From Vanilla planifolia (lineage: Eukaryota; Streptophyta; Magnoliopsida; Asparagales; Orchidaceae), in contig CM043872.1 in assembly GCA_023846275.1 (NCBI GenBank), forward strand, positions 24,537,670 to 24,601,669: a stretch of 64,000 nt of DNA, read 5' to 3'. This document shows positions 26,139 to 40,680 of this stretch, piece by piece. Position numbers and translations under genes: made by a program. Positions within the stretch are counted from its first letter, which is position 1. Every line of letters begins with the position of its first letter. The notes under the pieces were generated by a model. That model had not been told where the DNA came from, did not search any database, and worked only from the letters and a program-made list of their open reading frames with translations.

Positions 26139-29100
26139 TCGGTTTATTATTGACTCAATCTTAGTTTTTTATTATTCAAAAAGTAGTGTTTAATCTAAAA
26201 GATACATTATTTTTAATTATATTTCATGATTTGACTAATTTTAGTTATTTCAAAAAACTTGTCATGTTTTTCAATTCAATATTTTTATCAATGAATCATA
26301 CATAATTTGATTATATTTTTCAAAATAAATATTTTTTATAATGGATTATTATGCACATTATTTTTAAAAATACTTAACAAATAAATAATTTCAAAACTAA
26401 TTTTTTAATCAATTTAATAAGTAATGAAAATGTTAAATAAGCTTTAGGAATTGAGATTTTTGTTTTATTAATTACAAAAAATTCTAGCTTTTATTAGTTG
26501 AATTTGAAATTTGAAGTCAAGGGTGTATAGTATAATATCCGGATTGAGAAGTTGGGAATATTTGAAAATGTTTGTTTTCGTTTGAAATCAACCCTTAGGA
26601 AAACATAAAATGGAAAAAGTAAAGTTTTAATTTGAATTGGTTTAGCTGAATCGGACAGAACGGTTCAACCACTACAACAACCATATGTATGGCAAACATA
26701 TATTATTCGTCACTGGTTGCATCCAATTAAATACTGCCAAGAAAGACGGATCAAATTTCAATGGATGGGAAATGAAATATCATTTTAGTTCATCAAAATA
26801 AATTAAAATTTTCGTTTAACTTTTTATTAAAAATGTAAAAAAAAAAATATTATTTTAATATTTCTATAATATTAATTTTTTATTGAATATTTACAAACTA
26901 TTCGTCCAAAACAACACATATTGTAATAATATTTAAAATAATGTTTTTAAATATGATTTTATTGGTTAGTATAATATTTAAACAATTAGTTCAAATTTTT
27001 GTGAATCGAATTAGAAAATAAAATTGAAATTATTATATTTATATTTAGATATCCCTTTTTTTCTCCTCCTCTAAATAGAACAACACCTTTCCTTCATTGA
27101 CTTGTCTACCATCGTAGCATCAATCCAAACACCTAATCATCTTTTATCTCCCAACATGATCTTTTTTTTCTCATAAAAAATCATCATGTCAATCACACAT
27201 TTCTCAAAAGCAACTTCCTAGCCTCTCTAGTGAGTCCCACTCTTGCTCATCTTTGACAATTAGACTCTTGTCGAAACATCATTCATGCACCCATAGAAAA
27301 CATGGTTGCATGCTTATGTTGCTTTCAATCATGTGCCCAACAACCATTGTTTTTATATCTTTGATATATGACCATCAAGTTCATGTCTTTCTCTGTTCTA
27401 CTCTTCTATGGCAAACCCAAAGTGAGTTGATATTTAAAATCAAAATTAGTTGGTGCAATTTAAGATCAAGAATATGCCACGAATTAGGCAATGTGAGATA
27501 GTCTAAATCATTTACCAAAATGCACAAAATGGTTTATGAGTTAACAATTTTAAGTTATCATTTTCTCTTTTATATTTTAACTCATATTCAGTAAGAAAAA
27601 TAAATATTCCAAAAGATTATATGTGATTTATCTTTTAAGTCATATTGATGAGTTTACAATAAAAAAATAAGTCTTTTAATAAAATTAAAATTATTTAAGA
27701 AATAAAGTTTCATAATATTTCTATTAATTTGGTAATTCTAAAATGGTTAACAATAAGAAGAAATATAAAATGCTAAAAACCTAGAAACAATCATGAAATA
27801 AATAAATTACAAAACTAAAATAAAATTTATACGTTTGACCATCTTAAAGTTTATCTTGAGTAACACCACTTCTTGATCCTTAAGGATGATGACCAACATC
27901 GAAATCTTGAAGCATCACAATTAACTTTTAGGTTTAGTCAAATATAGAAAAGTGAGGAGGTGAACCACCTTGGATCAATGCAACGGACTCTAACCAATAA
28001 CAAAACTGAAAACTCTTTTACTACCTTTCTTATGATTGAAATAGAAGGGATGGGATAGTATTCATATATAAAAATAAAACATTTTGACTTACTTGTCATT
28101 TATGTCTGTATATTCATTGATGTTATTTGAATCAACATATAAACATAAAAATTGTTTAAAAATGTAAAGAAAAGACTTTCAATATATCTAAAATTCTTCT
28201 ACGATTTTATTGATTTGTAAATAAATGATTACAAAAAATAAAATAAAGTATAATAAAAGTACACCAAAAAGGCAAAACATCAATAAGGTGGTGACATAGA
28301 ACTATTGTTGTGAAAAATAGAGGGTACATTTTGCTACATTAGAAAAGTTGTGTGATTAACATCTAAGAGCTATATACTACGATAAGGTGTAATGTTTGAT
28401 GATTGGCTTTTGAGCTAGCATCCTTGTAAGTGAAAACAATGATGCTTTCGTTTCAAACAACCTTGAAGGGAAAGGAAAGGATAGAATACTACTTATAGAT
28501 TTAATGCCAATGTATGTTGTTGGTAACGGAAATTTTATTTTAGTGTAAATTTCAAAAAACATTCTCTATCATATTAATTTTTTTTTATCCTTAGAAATAT
28601 ATATAAAAGAAATGTTTGATGGGAATAACATTGTATTAGTTAAAAGTGTTGCTTTTACAAGAAAGACTTATTTCAATAATTACATATATTTAAAATATTT
28701 CTTTAATTTTAAAGAAAATTATCCTACTTCTTTTAATTACTTGACTTTGTTGATTTAAGGAATGTCAAACATGAAGCATCAATTTTACTTATACAAAAAA
28801 TGAATGCATTGGATCAGAAAAATAATTCTATTTGGTTATAACTTGTATGTTCAAAAATAAAAGTTTTAAAAAATACTTAAATTTTGAAATGTATATTTAA
28901 TAGAAGATTATTAAAATAAATTACAAAAGTTTATTAGTTAATTGTGATAGGTTTAAGATCGATCAGAAGATAGTACATTTGACAGTTAATAAACAAAGCC
29001 AACATCATGTTTAATGAACTTAAGAAGGATCTTATGCGTGTAAAAATCAAGCAAAGAAGTGAAAATCTAAATCAGTGCATACAACAGAAATTGAATTAGC

Positions 29101-31640
29101 TTGTTTAAATTAGGGATAGGGGTCTTTTTGTAAATCTACTGTCAAAGTGGGTTTTACAAAAGTTTCTCATTGTTAAATTTTATTTTAACAAACATTTTTT
29201 CATATAAAAAAATGATATCTATGTGCTTGTTTTACAAAAAAGCAAACCTCTTTAAAAATGCATAAAATATTGCAATGATGTAAAATGATTAAAATATCTT
29301 TGGGTTAAAGAAATGTATAAAAAAATTTAAAATTTTTTTGAAGTTTTAAAACTTTTCTTTTATCAAGATAAATTATATTGGTTTGCTCTTGTCATTGAGG
29401 TTAAAATTACAAAATATTATTTCACAAGCAAAAAAATTTTAAGTTAATACTATGTTAAACAATGCTCTTATTAGATGATAAAGAACACTTTGAGATGTTC
29501 AAATCCTCCAATAGTTGTAAATTTTATTACTATGAAGAATATTTGAATATGTCTGAGAGATAAATTAAATTTGTATTAAATAAAATCATTTTTCAATTCC
29601 AAATTATCATGATTTTAAAAGATTTGTTATCTTTTCATTTGGGTATTTCAATCCTTCTAACTCATCAAAACACTAAAAATAGTAATGTCAATCCTCCTTT
29701 CATTATATGATTTTGCAAATTACCACCTAAGTCAAGAAATTAGGCTGAATTGTCCATATATTTCTAAAATGCAATATCTTGTTGATGATCATATGCCTCA
29801 TAAAGGGTTTAAAGTAATGATCGGAAAATTATTTGAATAAATATTATTACAATTGGATTGTCTCATAGATTGGACAACCCAATTTGTAGGATTGATCATT
29901 CAATCAACTCTTCAAAAAATATACTTATAGACTTTGATTTTTGCTCTTATACTAAATTGTTGAGTTTTCGATCAATATGTTTGAAGGAGAGAATCACACA
30001 ATCCATGAAAAAAAACTCTAGTATTAATATTGAAATATAACGACACTTTCTAGCTAAAGCTTGCAAGATTAAGGCTTGGGTCTTTGCCTTTTGAAGTACA
30101 CCCATATGCAAAATGATAGATAATGAGAAATAAAATGATAAATGTATTAAACAATAGTAGCAAAGCCTCTCACTTCATGAGAATTCACTTCTTTCAAGAA
30201 ATATTCTTTATTAAAAGATTTTATTAGATTTGTTATTTAGAATTTCACACTTACTTCACTCATATAATTTTTTATATGACTTCTTGCCAAAATAAATCAT
30301 ATTCATGTCAATAAAAAAGTTTGCTAATTATACATAAAAAATCTTTTAATCATATTTCATTCACAAAATTAATACATTATTATATGAATAAGATAAAAAA
30401 AAAATGCTCATACTTCAAATAAAATCAATCAAAAATATTTAATAATCTTGTCCATCTAAATAGTAAAATCAAAGAAATAAAACTAAATATGATGAAAAAT
30501 AACAAAACAAATAAAGATAGTAAATTGTCATATTTCAAGCAAATGATATTGTTATAATAAATTTGAATTTAGATTTAAAAGTTAAATTGAAGTCAATTTA
30601 CAATTGAAAATCAATAAGCTTTGTTCCTGATATACCATTTTTAAATCTATTAAATAAAGAACTTAATCTCAACTTGCACTTGTTTAGAAAGCTTATTTAT
30701 GTCTAATATTCTGTCTTAAAATCGAATGAAACTAAACAAGCCCAAGAAAAATCTAGTCAACATACCAACCACAACTCTACGCTTCATTCATAACTCATTT
30801 TCTGCTCTTTCCAGCTACCTCTTTTATACAACTTGATTTAAAATTAAAAAGAAAAAACTAAGGCAAGGGGAAAACTAACTCTCAAACCTTTTCTTGCTTT
30901 TTTTTTTTTTTCTTTAATGTAAATTATTCGTAAGCAACTTCAACATGAATGGAATATTGCAGGCTCGCTCGCATGGCTTTCAATTGCTAAATTGGGCCAC
31001 CGTTGGTTTTTCAAGCATGACAAACCATACAATGCAAAAAGCAGCAAGCACTTGGGCCATTATGTTAACCAAGTAATATAACATGTGAGCCGTCGTGTCA
31101 TTTTTATGTGCTTTGACACGATTAAGCTTGTTGACACTTTTATTTTTTGAATGATTCGAACCTTAACAGATATATTTTTTTTTAAACAGCTATTTTTTTT
31201 TTTATCTCAGATTAAAATATAATGCTAAAAACAAAATTAAAAAGGCTTATATATTGAACGTGAACATGGCTTGCATTTCAGTTTAAATGGCAGCATTGGT
31301 GTCGAGGAGTAATTATGGCCCAGTGGCTGTTATGATTTCTATAAATTAATATATTAGATTAATTTGGACATTAACGAAGAATGCTGCTTTCTTGAGAAGT
31401 GTGTGGGTTTGGATCACTCGCTGGCGTTGAGGAATGATTCCATTGGTTTGTGTGCACGGGGACACATAAAAAGAATTCGTTGGGATCTAAAAACCCTTAA
31501 CTGCGTGCGATCTGCCAGCTTATATTTCTCTTTCTCTTAGGCTGCCTTGTTTGCATTCGTTTGACTGATCTTTTTTTTATGATAAAAATTTGTTAATAGA
31601 TTATTCATCAAAATTATGATTAATATAATAATTTTAAAAA

Positions 31641-31875
31641 AATTATAATTAGAGTATAATATAAAATCTATATTATTTTACTTGAAGATTACTGCTTATA
31701 ATGAAATGCAACACACAAAAAAAGATATGATTTAAAAAAATATTAAGAGATTAAAAATATAATTAGAGTATAATGTTATAGATTATTTATCCTATAAAAT
31801 TTATATTACTTCACTTGAAGATTATTGATTGTGATGAAATTCAACTCATAGAGATATGATCTAATAAAAATATTG
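31641..31875. repeat. Local duplication of about 115 bp
   Basis: ATAATTAGAGTATAATATAA...TTATTTTACTTGAAGATTACTG near 31646-31692 is repeated as ATAATTAGAGTATAATGTTA...ATTACTTCACTTGAAGATTATTG near 31759-31827. The right parts GATGAAAT.CAAC and AGATATGAT also match. Diverged tandem copies with no coding content. Confidence 0.6.
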
Positions 31876-33102
31876 TGGTTATTTTTACATCTTAATTTAA
31901 GATCAATTTTATTTTGATATAGAGTAAGAAAAGTTTTATGTTTTGTAGATATTTAATATACAAATATTTGAAAAGATTAAATTTAACATGCTTAAAAAAA
32001 TTATTTTTTTGCAATCATGTATGTTATTGACTAAATTATTATTCAAAAAAAACTTTTGAAATGATTTTAAAAGAGACATCAATTTTTGTAAAAAGTTAAA
32101 AAATTATTAAAAAATCTTCAATAATAAATCTTGTAAAGATCATACATATATCAATTTTTTATTTATCATAAAAAGACAAATTTACTATACTTCACAGCAT
32201 AGAAAAACATTCAAATGCATCTGTTTATTATTTTTTTTTAAAGCAGTCCTATAGGCCACCCTTCGATGGAAAGTTGCATCGCTCGTCCTTCAATTACAAA
32301 ACAAAGTTACACATAGATTCAATTTTTAATTTATTTTCAAAAAAATAAATTTCTAACTCAAAGCTGCTCCTGTTAAGCGACGAGGAAATGCGAGCTTTGT
32401 AAGATCTTCAAAAATATTTTATTTCAAACTCAAATTTTTTTTTAAAATTAAATAATTATTTTTCATGTATTTTTTATTTCTGCTCATAACATTTCATGAA
32501 ACATAGCGATCACTATTTAATTGTAAATGGAAAAGGTTGTTAAAGATAGAGAAATGTATAAATAAAAAACCATTTTTTTCTATTAAAAAATAAAATAAAA
32601 AATACATCTAGAAGAATGTGACAGGTTTGACCTAAGAGCCATCGTCAAAGTCGGTCCTTTGGGATCTCCAAGCTAGTTTAAACGTTGAAAGAAAATTCTT
32701 TAAAAAGTATTAAAGGAATTGTTTTTAGGTGGTAGAACTTTTGAATCCGAAAAGAGCGACAGTTTAATTTTTTAAAGATAATATTTAAACTTTAAAATTA
32801 TTTTTTTTAAAATTTACTAAAAAATTAAATAATTAAGTTATATTACTATTTTTAGATTAATTTATAACCACCCAAAATATTTTTATTAAAAAAAATTAAA
32901 AATGTTAAAAGAAATTTAAAACATTAAATAAATATATAATTAAATAGAATTTGTCAAGATGAGTTTAAGACGTTTATTTTATTTTATTGTAATTGAAAAT
33001 TTTTGATTAAAATTATTATAAATTATTAAAAAATAAACTAATTAATTATTATAAATAAATAGCTAATCCATAAGGGTAACGCTTGCATGTCCTTGACCCA
33101 CG

Positions 33103-33117
33103 AACCCTAACCCTAAT
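33103..33117. repeat. Telomere-like motif (CCCTAA-type)
   Basis: GAACCCTAACCCTAATC holds two adjacent copies of the plant telomere unit (CCCTAAA) with one base missing in each. Too short for an interstitial telomere. It could act as a telo-box promoter element, but no gene follows. Confidence 0.5.
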
Positions 33118-34480
33118 CTCCTAAAATACAGTTCGTGCCTGGCTATTACATTTTAACTTTAAAAATGATAAAAAGTTGCATCTTTCGTAAATTCGCATAA
33201 ATTAGCAAAGCCAAGGTTGAAATTCGTAAATAACACACGTGCTGAATAAAGTGACATTTCTGATTAATTGTAAATGCTTCATTATTATTTATTTAAATTT
33301 TAAATACGGAAAATTCAATTTTTTAAAACAATTGAAAGAGTAATTGGAAAATATATCTTAAAGCATTGCAATGTGTTAATAATTGAACGCCAGCACGCAA
33401 ATGTGGATTAGAGACATGCTGTCCTATGAAAGTGACCCATCTTTTAATAAAGTCCTTTCTTTTGTTATCCTATCGTTTAAAAAAAAAAAACTCAATTTGT
33501 ATTATTATTTGATTATTTCAATTACTTCATCTTAATTATTATTATTTTGCATTCTATGATTGGGTTTATAATTCTTTTTTTATTTTTTTCTTTGAACTGG
33601 TTTGTGATTCATGATTACAACATCACTAGAAATGATTACAACTAAAGGATGATAACTATAGAGAAGATATTAACGACTAAACAAGAAGCGTTGAAAGTCA
33701 TAGCAATAAGAAGCAACAATAGCCAATGATGAACTGAGATGATATTATGATATATCATAAGAATATATAATATTTTTTACTAGATCATCTATCTTAAAAG
33801 TTAATATTTTAGTCTTTGATTTATTTTGTAATAAAAAATATGTTACTAAATCTATGATATTATACTTAGTTGTTATATTAGCTAAATTTATTGGCCTCAA
33901 GATTTCTTATTTACTAAGAACTAATTATTAATATTAAGATGTTTTGAAGATTTTTATTAACAAAATTACTATAGACTAATATTTTTTAAATCAATAATGG
34001 TTGTTAACTTTTATGTTTTTGTATTAGTTTTAAATGTAAAAAATGATTTAGTTAATGACAAGAAAGTAATCCTTTGTTAGATACATACTCAATCATAAAT
34101 TAGATCTCAAATTTATCGCTAACTTGGTATTAAGTTTTTAGGGCATTTGATGATTGATAATTTTCTAGCAAATTCATCACAAATATAATACTTGTTAGTA
34201 TTTGTATAGTTTTTATTTAAGCATATTATATATTACTTTTTAAATATATTTTCTTGCTATTGAGTATATATAATTATATAATCAAATATACATATTTTTT
34301 TCTTATTAAATCACAGATAACTAATTAAGTTGATAACATAAATTAAAAAGAGAAATATAATGATACACTAAATGAACAAAAGTAAGAAATTTTCTCTTTT
34401 AGAATGTAATTGGGAATGCGGTTTAAAAGATAATTGTTTAAAAAAAACTAACAATAAATATTTAAAATAAAACAATTAAT

Positions 34481-34908
34481 TAATATCACCTAGCCCTCAT
34501 CATTTTAGTACAACTCTATAAGACTTTGGTTGCTACTTAGTTTCAAAACCTACAAGATAATGCGTGCTGTCATCTCATCCACTTAGGACTTGATCAATCG
34601 CAACATATGCTTTTAGCATGATGTATAGTTCTCATTCAATTGTTGTTGGACAATCTCTTATAGGTGTTATCACATAAAGGGTTCTATGGGGCTCATGTCA
34701 CCTCCTTTGCTTACAACATGAGCTCATTCTTAATTTTTTGTGTGTAAGGATCATTGATTCATCAACATAAGTTTCCCAAATGGATGAACAACTCAAATGT
34801 TTACGACATATGAACATAAGTAAAAGTCATTACTGTACTCTTCCTCATCTCTTCTATTAGTTCACATCATACATTGTGATTGAAACTATAGAACATTGGT
34901 CCAAACTC
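34481..34908. other. Possible eroded transposon segment
   Basis: A stretch of higher sequence complexity than its neighbours, containing TAGCCCTCATCATTTTAGTA, GACTTGATCAATCGCAACAT and GGGGCTCATGTCACCTCC. The many T/A positions next to G or C look like decayed CG sites, as expected of an old methylated retroelement. No frame, terminal repeat or primer site was identified. Confidence 0.25.
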
Positions 34909-35065
34909 TTTAATAAAATAAAAATCATTAGCACACACTTGTTAACACTTAAAAATATTTTAAAACCCATTTTAATAAAATAAATGATCACTAATACATA
35001 CTTTAATAAAATAATAAATTGCTAGCACTTATTTCAATAAAATAGAACCAACCACTAACACCTAG
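34909..35065. repeat. Degenerate short tandem repeats
   Basis: At least four units share TTTAATAAAATAAA followed by a CACTAACAC/CATTAGCACAC/TGCTAGCACTTA segment. Unit length varies from about 30 to 60 bases. Diverged minisatellite at the edge of the possible transposon segment. Confidence 0.6.
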
Positions 35066-36316
35066 TTTGGTTTTAAATATAAATTTTAAAAACTTTATTT
35101 GATTCTGTAAAATATACATTTATTATTATTATTATTTTTGTTTAAAAATTCATTTTGTAGTTGAAACAAACTTAATTTCATAGGAAATTTCTTTATCGTA
35201 CTTTTTTGTGATTAACTTATGATAAACAAGTTGTCTTTTTCATTTTTTTATTTTTTAAATAACAAATATATTTAATTGTTTTATTCATGTCATGATACAC
35301 AAACAGAATGCACGCATTAAAAACAAATCTCAAACAGACGCATTTTTAAATGAATTTAGTATTTAACCGAGCACGCAAGCAAAACAAATTAAAAAATGTG
35401 AAGCAAAAACTCGAGCCTCAAAGTGGTTAGCAACTTAGCATCCACTAAAAGAAACGCATCCGATCGTATCAAATAAAGTAAGTTTATCTCAACTTGCTTT
35501 CGGATTGCGCAACTTTCTTCTGGTACTGCATTTTGAAATTAAAACAAATGCAAACCCACTAAAGAGTTATCTGCATTTAAAATGCTTGAAAGGGTACGCG
35601 AAATGATTGGATATGTCATATCACTTTCGTCTTTGTTGGTAATTTGCTGGAATACTTGAAAACGACATGCATGAATTTGAATTCAAACTGTTTCAAATTC
35701 AACTTTAAGTCTATTTTATAGAATTTAATTATTGATTCCATGGTGCATTTAACATCTCCCAAGTACTGAGATCAATGCATTCAGCTTTTGAAGGCATCCA
35801 ATGTCAAATGTCTTGAGTCACTTGGCCTCATGTGTCGGTGGGACCACACACTATCTTAAACTAGTCAAGTCTCCATGGACAAGGATTTGAATAGAGAAGA
35901 ATAAAAGGATCAAACATCCACCACAGTTCAGAGATTTTTTTGGGTTTATTGAACTAATTCTAAGATTTGAATTTGATAAAACGATTGATAAAAATAAACA
36001 TGAATTATTAATTGATATATTTGTTGACTCTCGTTTGTGTAATGGTTATCATTATGTACAAATAAAAAGAATTACGATCAAGATAAAATAAAGATTTTGT
36101 ATGAAAATATCAAAATTAAAGTAAAAAAAATCATCAAGGTGTTCTAAAGTTTTAAAATTTAAAGAGATTATAAGAAAAAAAATATATAATATCTTCCTCA
36201 AATTCTATTTTTATAATCTCAATTGTCTTACTAGTTTACATCTTGTGTTGTTGTTAGAAATGATTGCTTTTAATATCACAATTGATCAAAAAAATAAAAC
36301 AATCACAAACCATGCA

Positions 36317-36317
<1 letters not shown>

Positions 36318-36355
<38 letters not shown>
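36318..36355. repeat. Poly-A tract of 38 bases
   Basis: An uninterrupted A run. It might be a retroposon tail on the plus strand, but the sequence before it (35.9-36.3 kb) has no recognisable body. Confidence 0.9.
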
Positions 36356-36357
<2 letters not shown>

Positions 36358-38535
36358 ATTAAGCATTCTCTACATTCTATACACAAGTTAGTCTTAAACA
36401 TCTAATCGAGATGATTTTTAAATATGGTGTTAATAAAATTTTTAAGCACACAAACTTGTTTTATTTTTTGATCCTCGTTGCTAAAGTAGTTATCAATATG
36501 TATAAAGAAGAAGAATGAGTATCATATAAAAAAGATTTCATATGAAACTCTAAAATTCATAAAAAAGTAATGAATATTTCAAAATTATCTTCACTAAACT
36601 GCAAGAAATTACAAAAATAAAAAAAAACTCTTTACTCCCAATATTTGTTTTTTAAATCTTAATTGACTTACAACTTATGTTATCCTAAAAAATGATAAGT
36701 TAAAATATCTCCATTTATAAACAACCAAACACATTAAAAAAAAATAGAAAAATATTTAGTAAGATTTTTTTAAAGAAAATCATTAAAATAGAAAAAAAAA
36801 ACTCATATTTGTGGTGCAATTACAAAGATTAAAGTTGTAATAAATTCATTTTTTTAACTTCAAATTTTAGTTGTTAATGAATTCGGTATTAGTTAAAAAA
36901 ATTAATATAAGCATATAAAAAAATAACTAATAAAGAGGAATTGGATTCTTTAGATTTTTGACTCTTTGTGTCTTCATAAGCGTCGGACAAATTTTAATTT
37001 CATTATGCATAATGCCATGCTTTTGTTTATCTTATGCTTTCTCACACGTTTTGCCATGGAAGCATGCAGAAGAGACATCAATGAAGAGAATATAGAATTA
37101 TTAATTTCTTTTGTATAAATTATTTAATCAGAAAATGTACTGATTGAACATATCATTATTATTAAACTTTAATAATTCATTCAGACAAGGCATTAAGCCA
37201 CTTAATGCATTTATGTGCATCATGGTCAAAAGACAAGTACATAGTAAACAAATGCTCATGCATGTAATGGTCGCTAATAGTTTAATTTTATTCTAAAATT
37301 CTTTTTTTGGATTATGACTTACAAAAAAAATGTTTTTAAAATCTAAAATATATTATAAATTAATTGTTTGATTAAATATCACATGAATTACTCAAATGGC
37401 ATATGTCAATGTCACGAACATCTCATATATTGTTCAAAGAAAAAAAAAATTCTCATATAATCTATCCATTTAAATAATAAATTATCTATTCTAGTTATAA
37501 ACATTTTGTGTCATATGTTCACATCAAAATAAAATTTATTAATTTATTTATTTTTACAAGAATCTAATTATTGCATGAACCACCTTTTACTTGTAAATGC
37601 TTCGCCCTACCTTTCCTAAAATATGTTTGGAATGGGAGGATGGTAATCAACTCTTGCAAAAGTTTTTCTTCAAAACTTAGTTTTTTATCAAAAAAATATG
37701 ATGTTAGTACTATTTAACTTATTAAAACATCAAACTACAAATAAAAATAAACAAATTCATTAAAGTTTTACAGTCTAAATTGATTATGAATTTATACTGT
37801 CTTTCTTGAAGTTTCACCTCATGTGTTTTATACCTTAAAATAATTAAAACATTATTTGAACTTTGATTTAAGATTAAGTAGAGTATTTGAGTGAAAACAT
37901 TAACAAAAATATATGCATTGAATCATTATGTAAATTTCAGCTTAATTATAAATGAATTCATATAAAAAATTTTGTAATATTGTAAGGATTGAATAAAATT
38001 AAAGCTATGTCTTGATTCCATAGGATTTAAATGATATTTATTTTTTACTAATCTTAATTGCAACATGAAATTCAATTGTTATATAAAAATTTAGATCGTT
38101 AATCAACTTAAATATTTTGTATTCATTAAAATCATACCTAATTATTTGAGATCATAAGGTTTAACAATAATTATATCATGTCAAAAATATTATTCTTTTA
38201 ATATAATTATGATTGAGATTCCTTCCATGATTGTTAGTGCACATCTCCTTTGTGCAACATAATCCTTTGCTTCCTAACATTATAACCAAATAAAGTTTAC
38301 AACATGATGTCAAATATGAGTGTAATATACTTTGTGCAAGTCTTTAATTAATATGATAATCAAATTCAACATCCAATAATCCTCTATTTGGAGATTATCA
38401 ACTCTATATAAATGTATGATGGTAGCTTAATGTCTTTCTTTATTTTATTTATTATTCTAATTCGGTTTTTAATAACAATGAAAAGAATAATTAAAGTGGA
38501 ACATAATCTTATTTTAAAATTCTTATTGTAAAAAT

Positions 38536-38885
38536 AATAACCCTATTGGTCAATATTTATGTTAGATTTTATATTTAGTAATTTTTTTCAAATAATTTAT
38601 CTTTATTTATCAAAATTTCTCATATAGATATATGAGTTGAACTTTATTTTTCATCTTGCCAAAATAGGAAATTTTTTTCAAGTTTTGTTTTTTGAGTTTT
38701 TTAAGATTTTGAAAATGATAATCATATTGGTCAAAATTTATGTTGAATTTTCTACCTAACAAATCTTTTCAAATAAAACTCGTCTTCATTTATCAAAATT
38801 TCTCATATGGTGGTATAAAAAATTGAATTTTTTTATCATCTCGTAAAAATTAAGATTTTTTTAAAGATCTTTTTATTTTTTACAA
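38536..38885. repeat. Tandem duplication, about 182-bp unit
   Basis: ATAACCCTATTGGTCAATAT at about 38536 matches ATAATCATATTGGTCAAAAT at about 38718. The match continues through TTTATGTT.GATTTT, TTATCAAAATTTCTCATAT and the ATTTTTTTCAAG/ATTTTTTTAAAG end. Two diverged head-to-tail copies without coding content. Confidence 0.7.
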
Positions 38886-40380
38886 TCATTATACAAGCTA
38901 TAATATATTAACACTTTGGTAAGATTATTGACTTGTACATTATTTCTTAAGAAAATGTTATCGATTTATATATTCAAAAAATTTAAAATCTTTTTATTTA
39001 AATCTATTGTTATTTTTATTGTGGTTTATAATGATCAACAAATCCTTATAACAAGTTATATCTTAACTTGCCAGAATTTTGTTTATTTAATCTATTGATA
39101 ATACAAGTTATAAGAGACGGCTTAACAAAAATCTTCATAATAATTATTAAGAAACAATTGAACTTAACAATTTATGAATATTCGTCTTATCTCTTGCTAT
39201 AGAAGCAACCACCTACAAATACAATTAAAAAATAAATAAAATAATGTGTTCCAAATTTTTTCCTTTAAAAACGAAACCACAAACTATAGCTATTTTAAAA
39301 TTCATAAGCTATTGTTGCCAATAACTATGTTGGATATGAAGTATAAGTTTTCATTTAAAACTTATAGTGTATCATAAGTTACATGAGTGAGGTCTTTTAT
39401 CTATAATGTTACAAATATTTGTTTATAATACAATTATCAATATCTATTTTCATAATAATATATCTTATTAATACATCCTTGTCATGTCAATGTTATATGA
39501 GTTGGTGAAGTACACAAACTTTTTTATTGAACTAAATTGAACACTCCAATAAAAATAAGAAATTTTGAGAAAAAATATTTGCTCGTACATAATATATTTC
39601 TCAAAATTACAATAGCATAATCTTTATGCACAGAACTTTACGATGAAATAATGACACATAAAATAAACTTATTCTTGTGCTCAAATTATATTACATTATA
39701 TATGATCATAGCTTGTTGAAGATTATTGCAAAAGCATTGGGTACATCCACATTTTGGATCAATATGTGCACAAAATTACATTTATTAAGAATGAGTCCGA
39801 GCTCTCCTATGATTAAAGACATAATAGTGCAACAGTACGAAAACATGTCATAAATTTAGATATGGATGTTTGTCACTTGTCAGCACGTAATAAATAATGA
39901 GGAGACAATTCAGCATGATGATATCCATTCAAGTAAAAAGATTTTTTTACTTGAAGACTTGGTCAAAGAGATTTTACACTTGGCCAAAGCATAGGAGAGT
40001 TCTCTTCCAACATGCTTGATGCTGTCGTGAGATTTATCATGTACTCTGAAGCTCTATTGAATGCCTTTGAAATGTTATGATGTGATTTTTCTATCATTTA
40101 AACTTTCAAATGATTTTTTTTACTCATATTTTAAAGAGCTTATCTGTAACACACATTTTCATACTTCTTCTCGTGCAGCACATTAAGTTTAAATGAACCT
40201 CTGTCTGATTTTAAAATAAAAAAAAAAAAAGGAGCTTGCTTATTGGCAATGGCCAAGCTTTACTTTAGCCAAGCTTATAATACTTCAAAAGTCAATCATA
40301 TCTAACAGCTTTGACAAGTGCTTTTCACTGCATTTTCGTGAAACTTGAAAAAGAAATATTACTCTAAAATGGAAAAATAA

Positions 40381-40680
40381 TTACAGTGATGAGAGGACGC
40401 CACATCGGTTTTTTCTTTATTTTTCAATTTTCTGTAGGCCAAAAAGCGAGAATGTACGATATATTTGATTAATTTAAGTGCCCCAACCTTAAAAGGGGTG
40501 GTTTATATATTTTAAGTCCTCTCGGCCAAGCAAGCCCCATGTGTCTTTCGGCAGCCGTATCGGTGGGATCCGGGATCCGGCATTCCGATCATGCCGCTCA
40601 TGTGGATGGATGCCCGTCTCCGCATCCTATCAAAACACGGGATTTCTCTTTGGTTCGAACTGCTTCAGCGGGAAAAAATT
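40381..40680. other. GC-richer island upstream of the SMR gene
   Basis: CG-rich text in otherwise AT-rich DNA, with GACGCCACATCGG, a duplicated GGGATCCGGGATCCGG (about 40565-40580) and GGCAGCCGTATCGG. It lies about 1.0-1.3 kb before the SMR start codon, so it may be a distal promoter segment, or the leader of an unrecognised transcript. No long frame was seen. Confidence 0.4.

Larger units (their letters stand above)
26139..34480. other. Long AT-rich gene-poor stretch
   Basis: No gene is supported over this region. Minor features are a tandem duplication at 31641-31875, a telomere-like motif at 33103-33117 and scattered homopolymers. Small patches with more CG dinucleotides are seen at 30960-31110, 31270-31530 and 33060-33130; none has a useful open frame. 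Open frames such as 27253-27501 and 29858-30040 (plus) look random in composition. Confidence 0.55.
35066..40380. other. AT-rich intergenic DNA, no gene seen
   Basis: Apart from the 182-bp duplication and homopolymers, nothing is supported. Around 35.3-35.9 kb the sequence is a little richer in CG and complexity, but all frames are short. Confidence 0.55.

Noticed and set aside
39975..40005. GGCCAAAGCATAGGAGAG resembling miR399
   Set aside because: Too many mismatches and an insertion relative to the miR399 core.
40650..40680. TGGTTCGAACTGC resembling a tRNA T-loop
   Set aside because: No matching acceptor, D or anticodon stems could be placed upstream.
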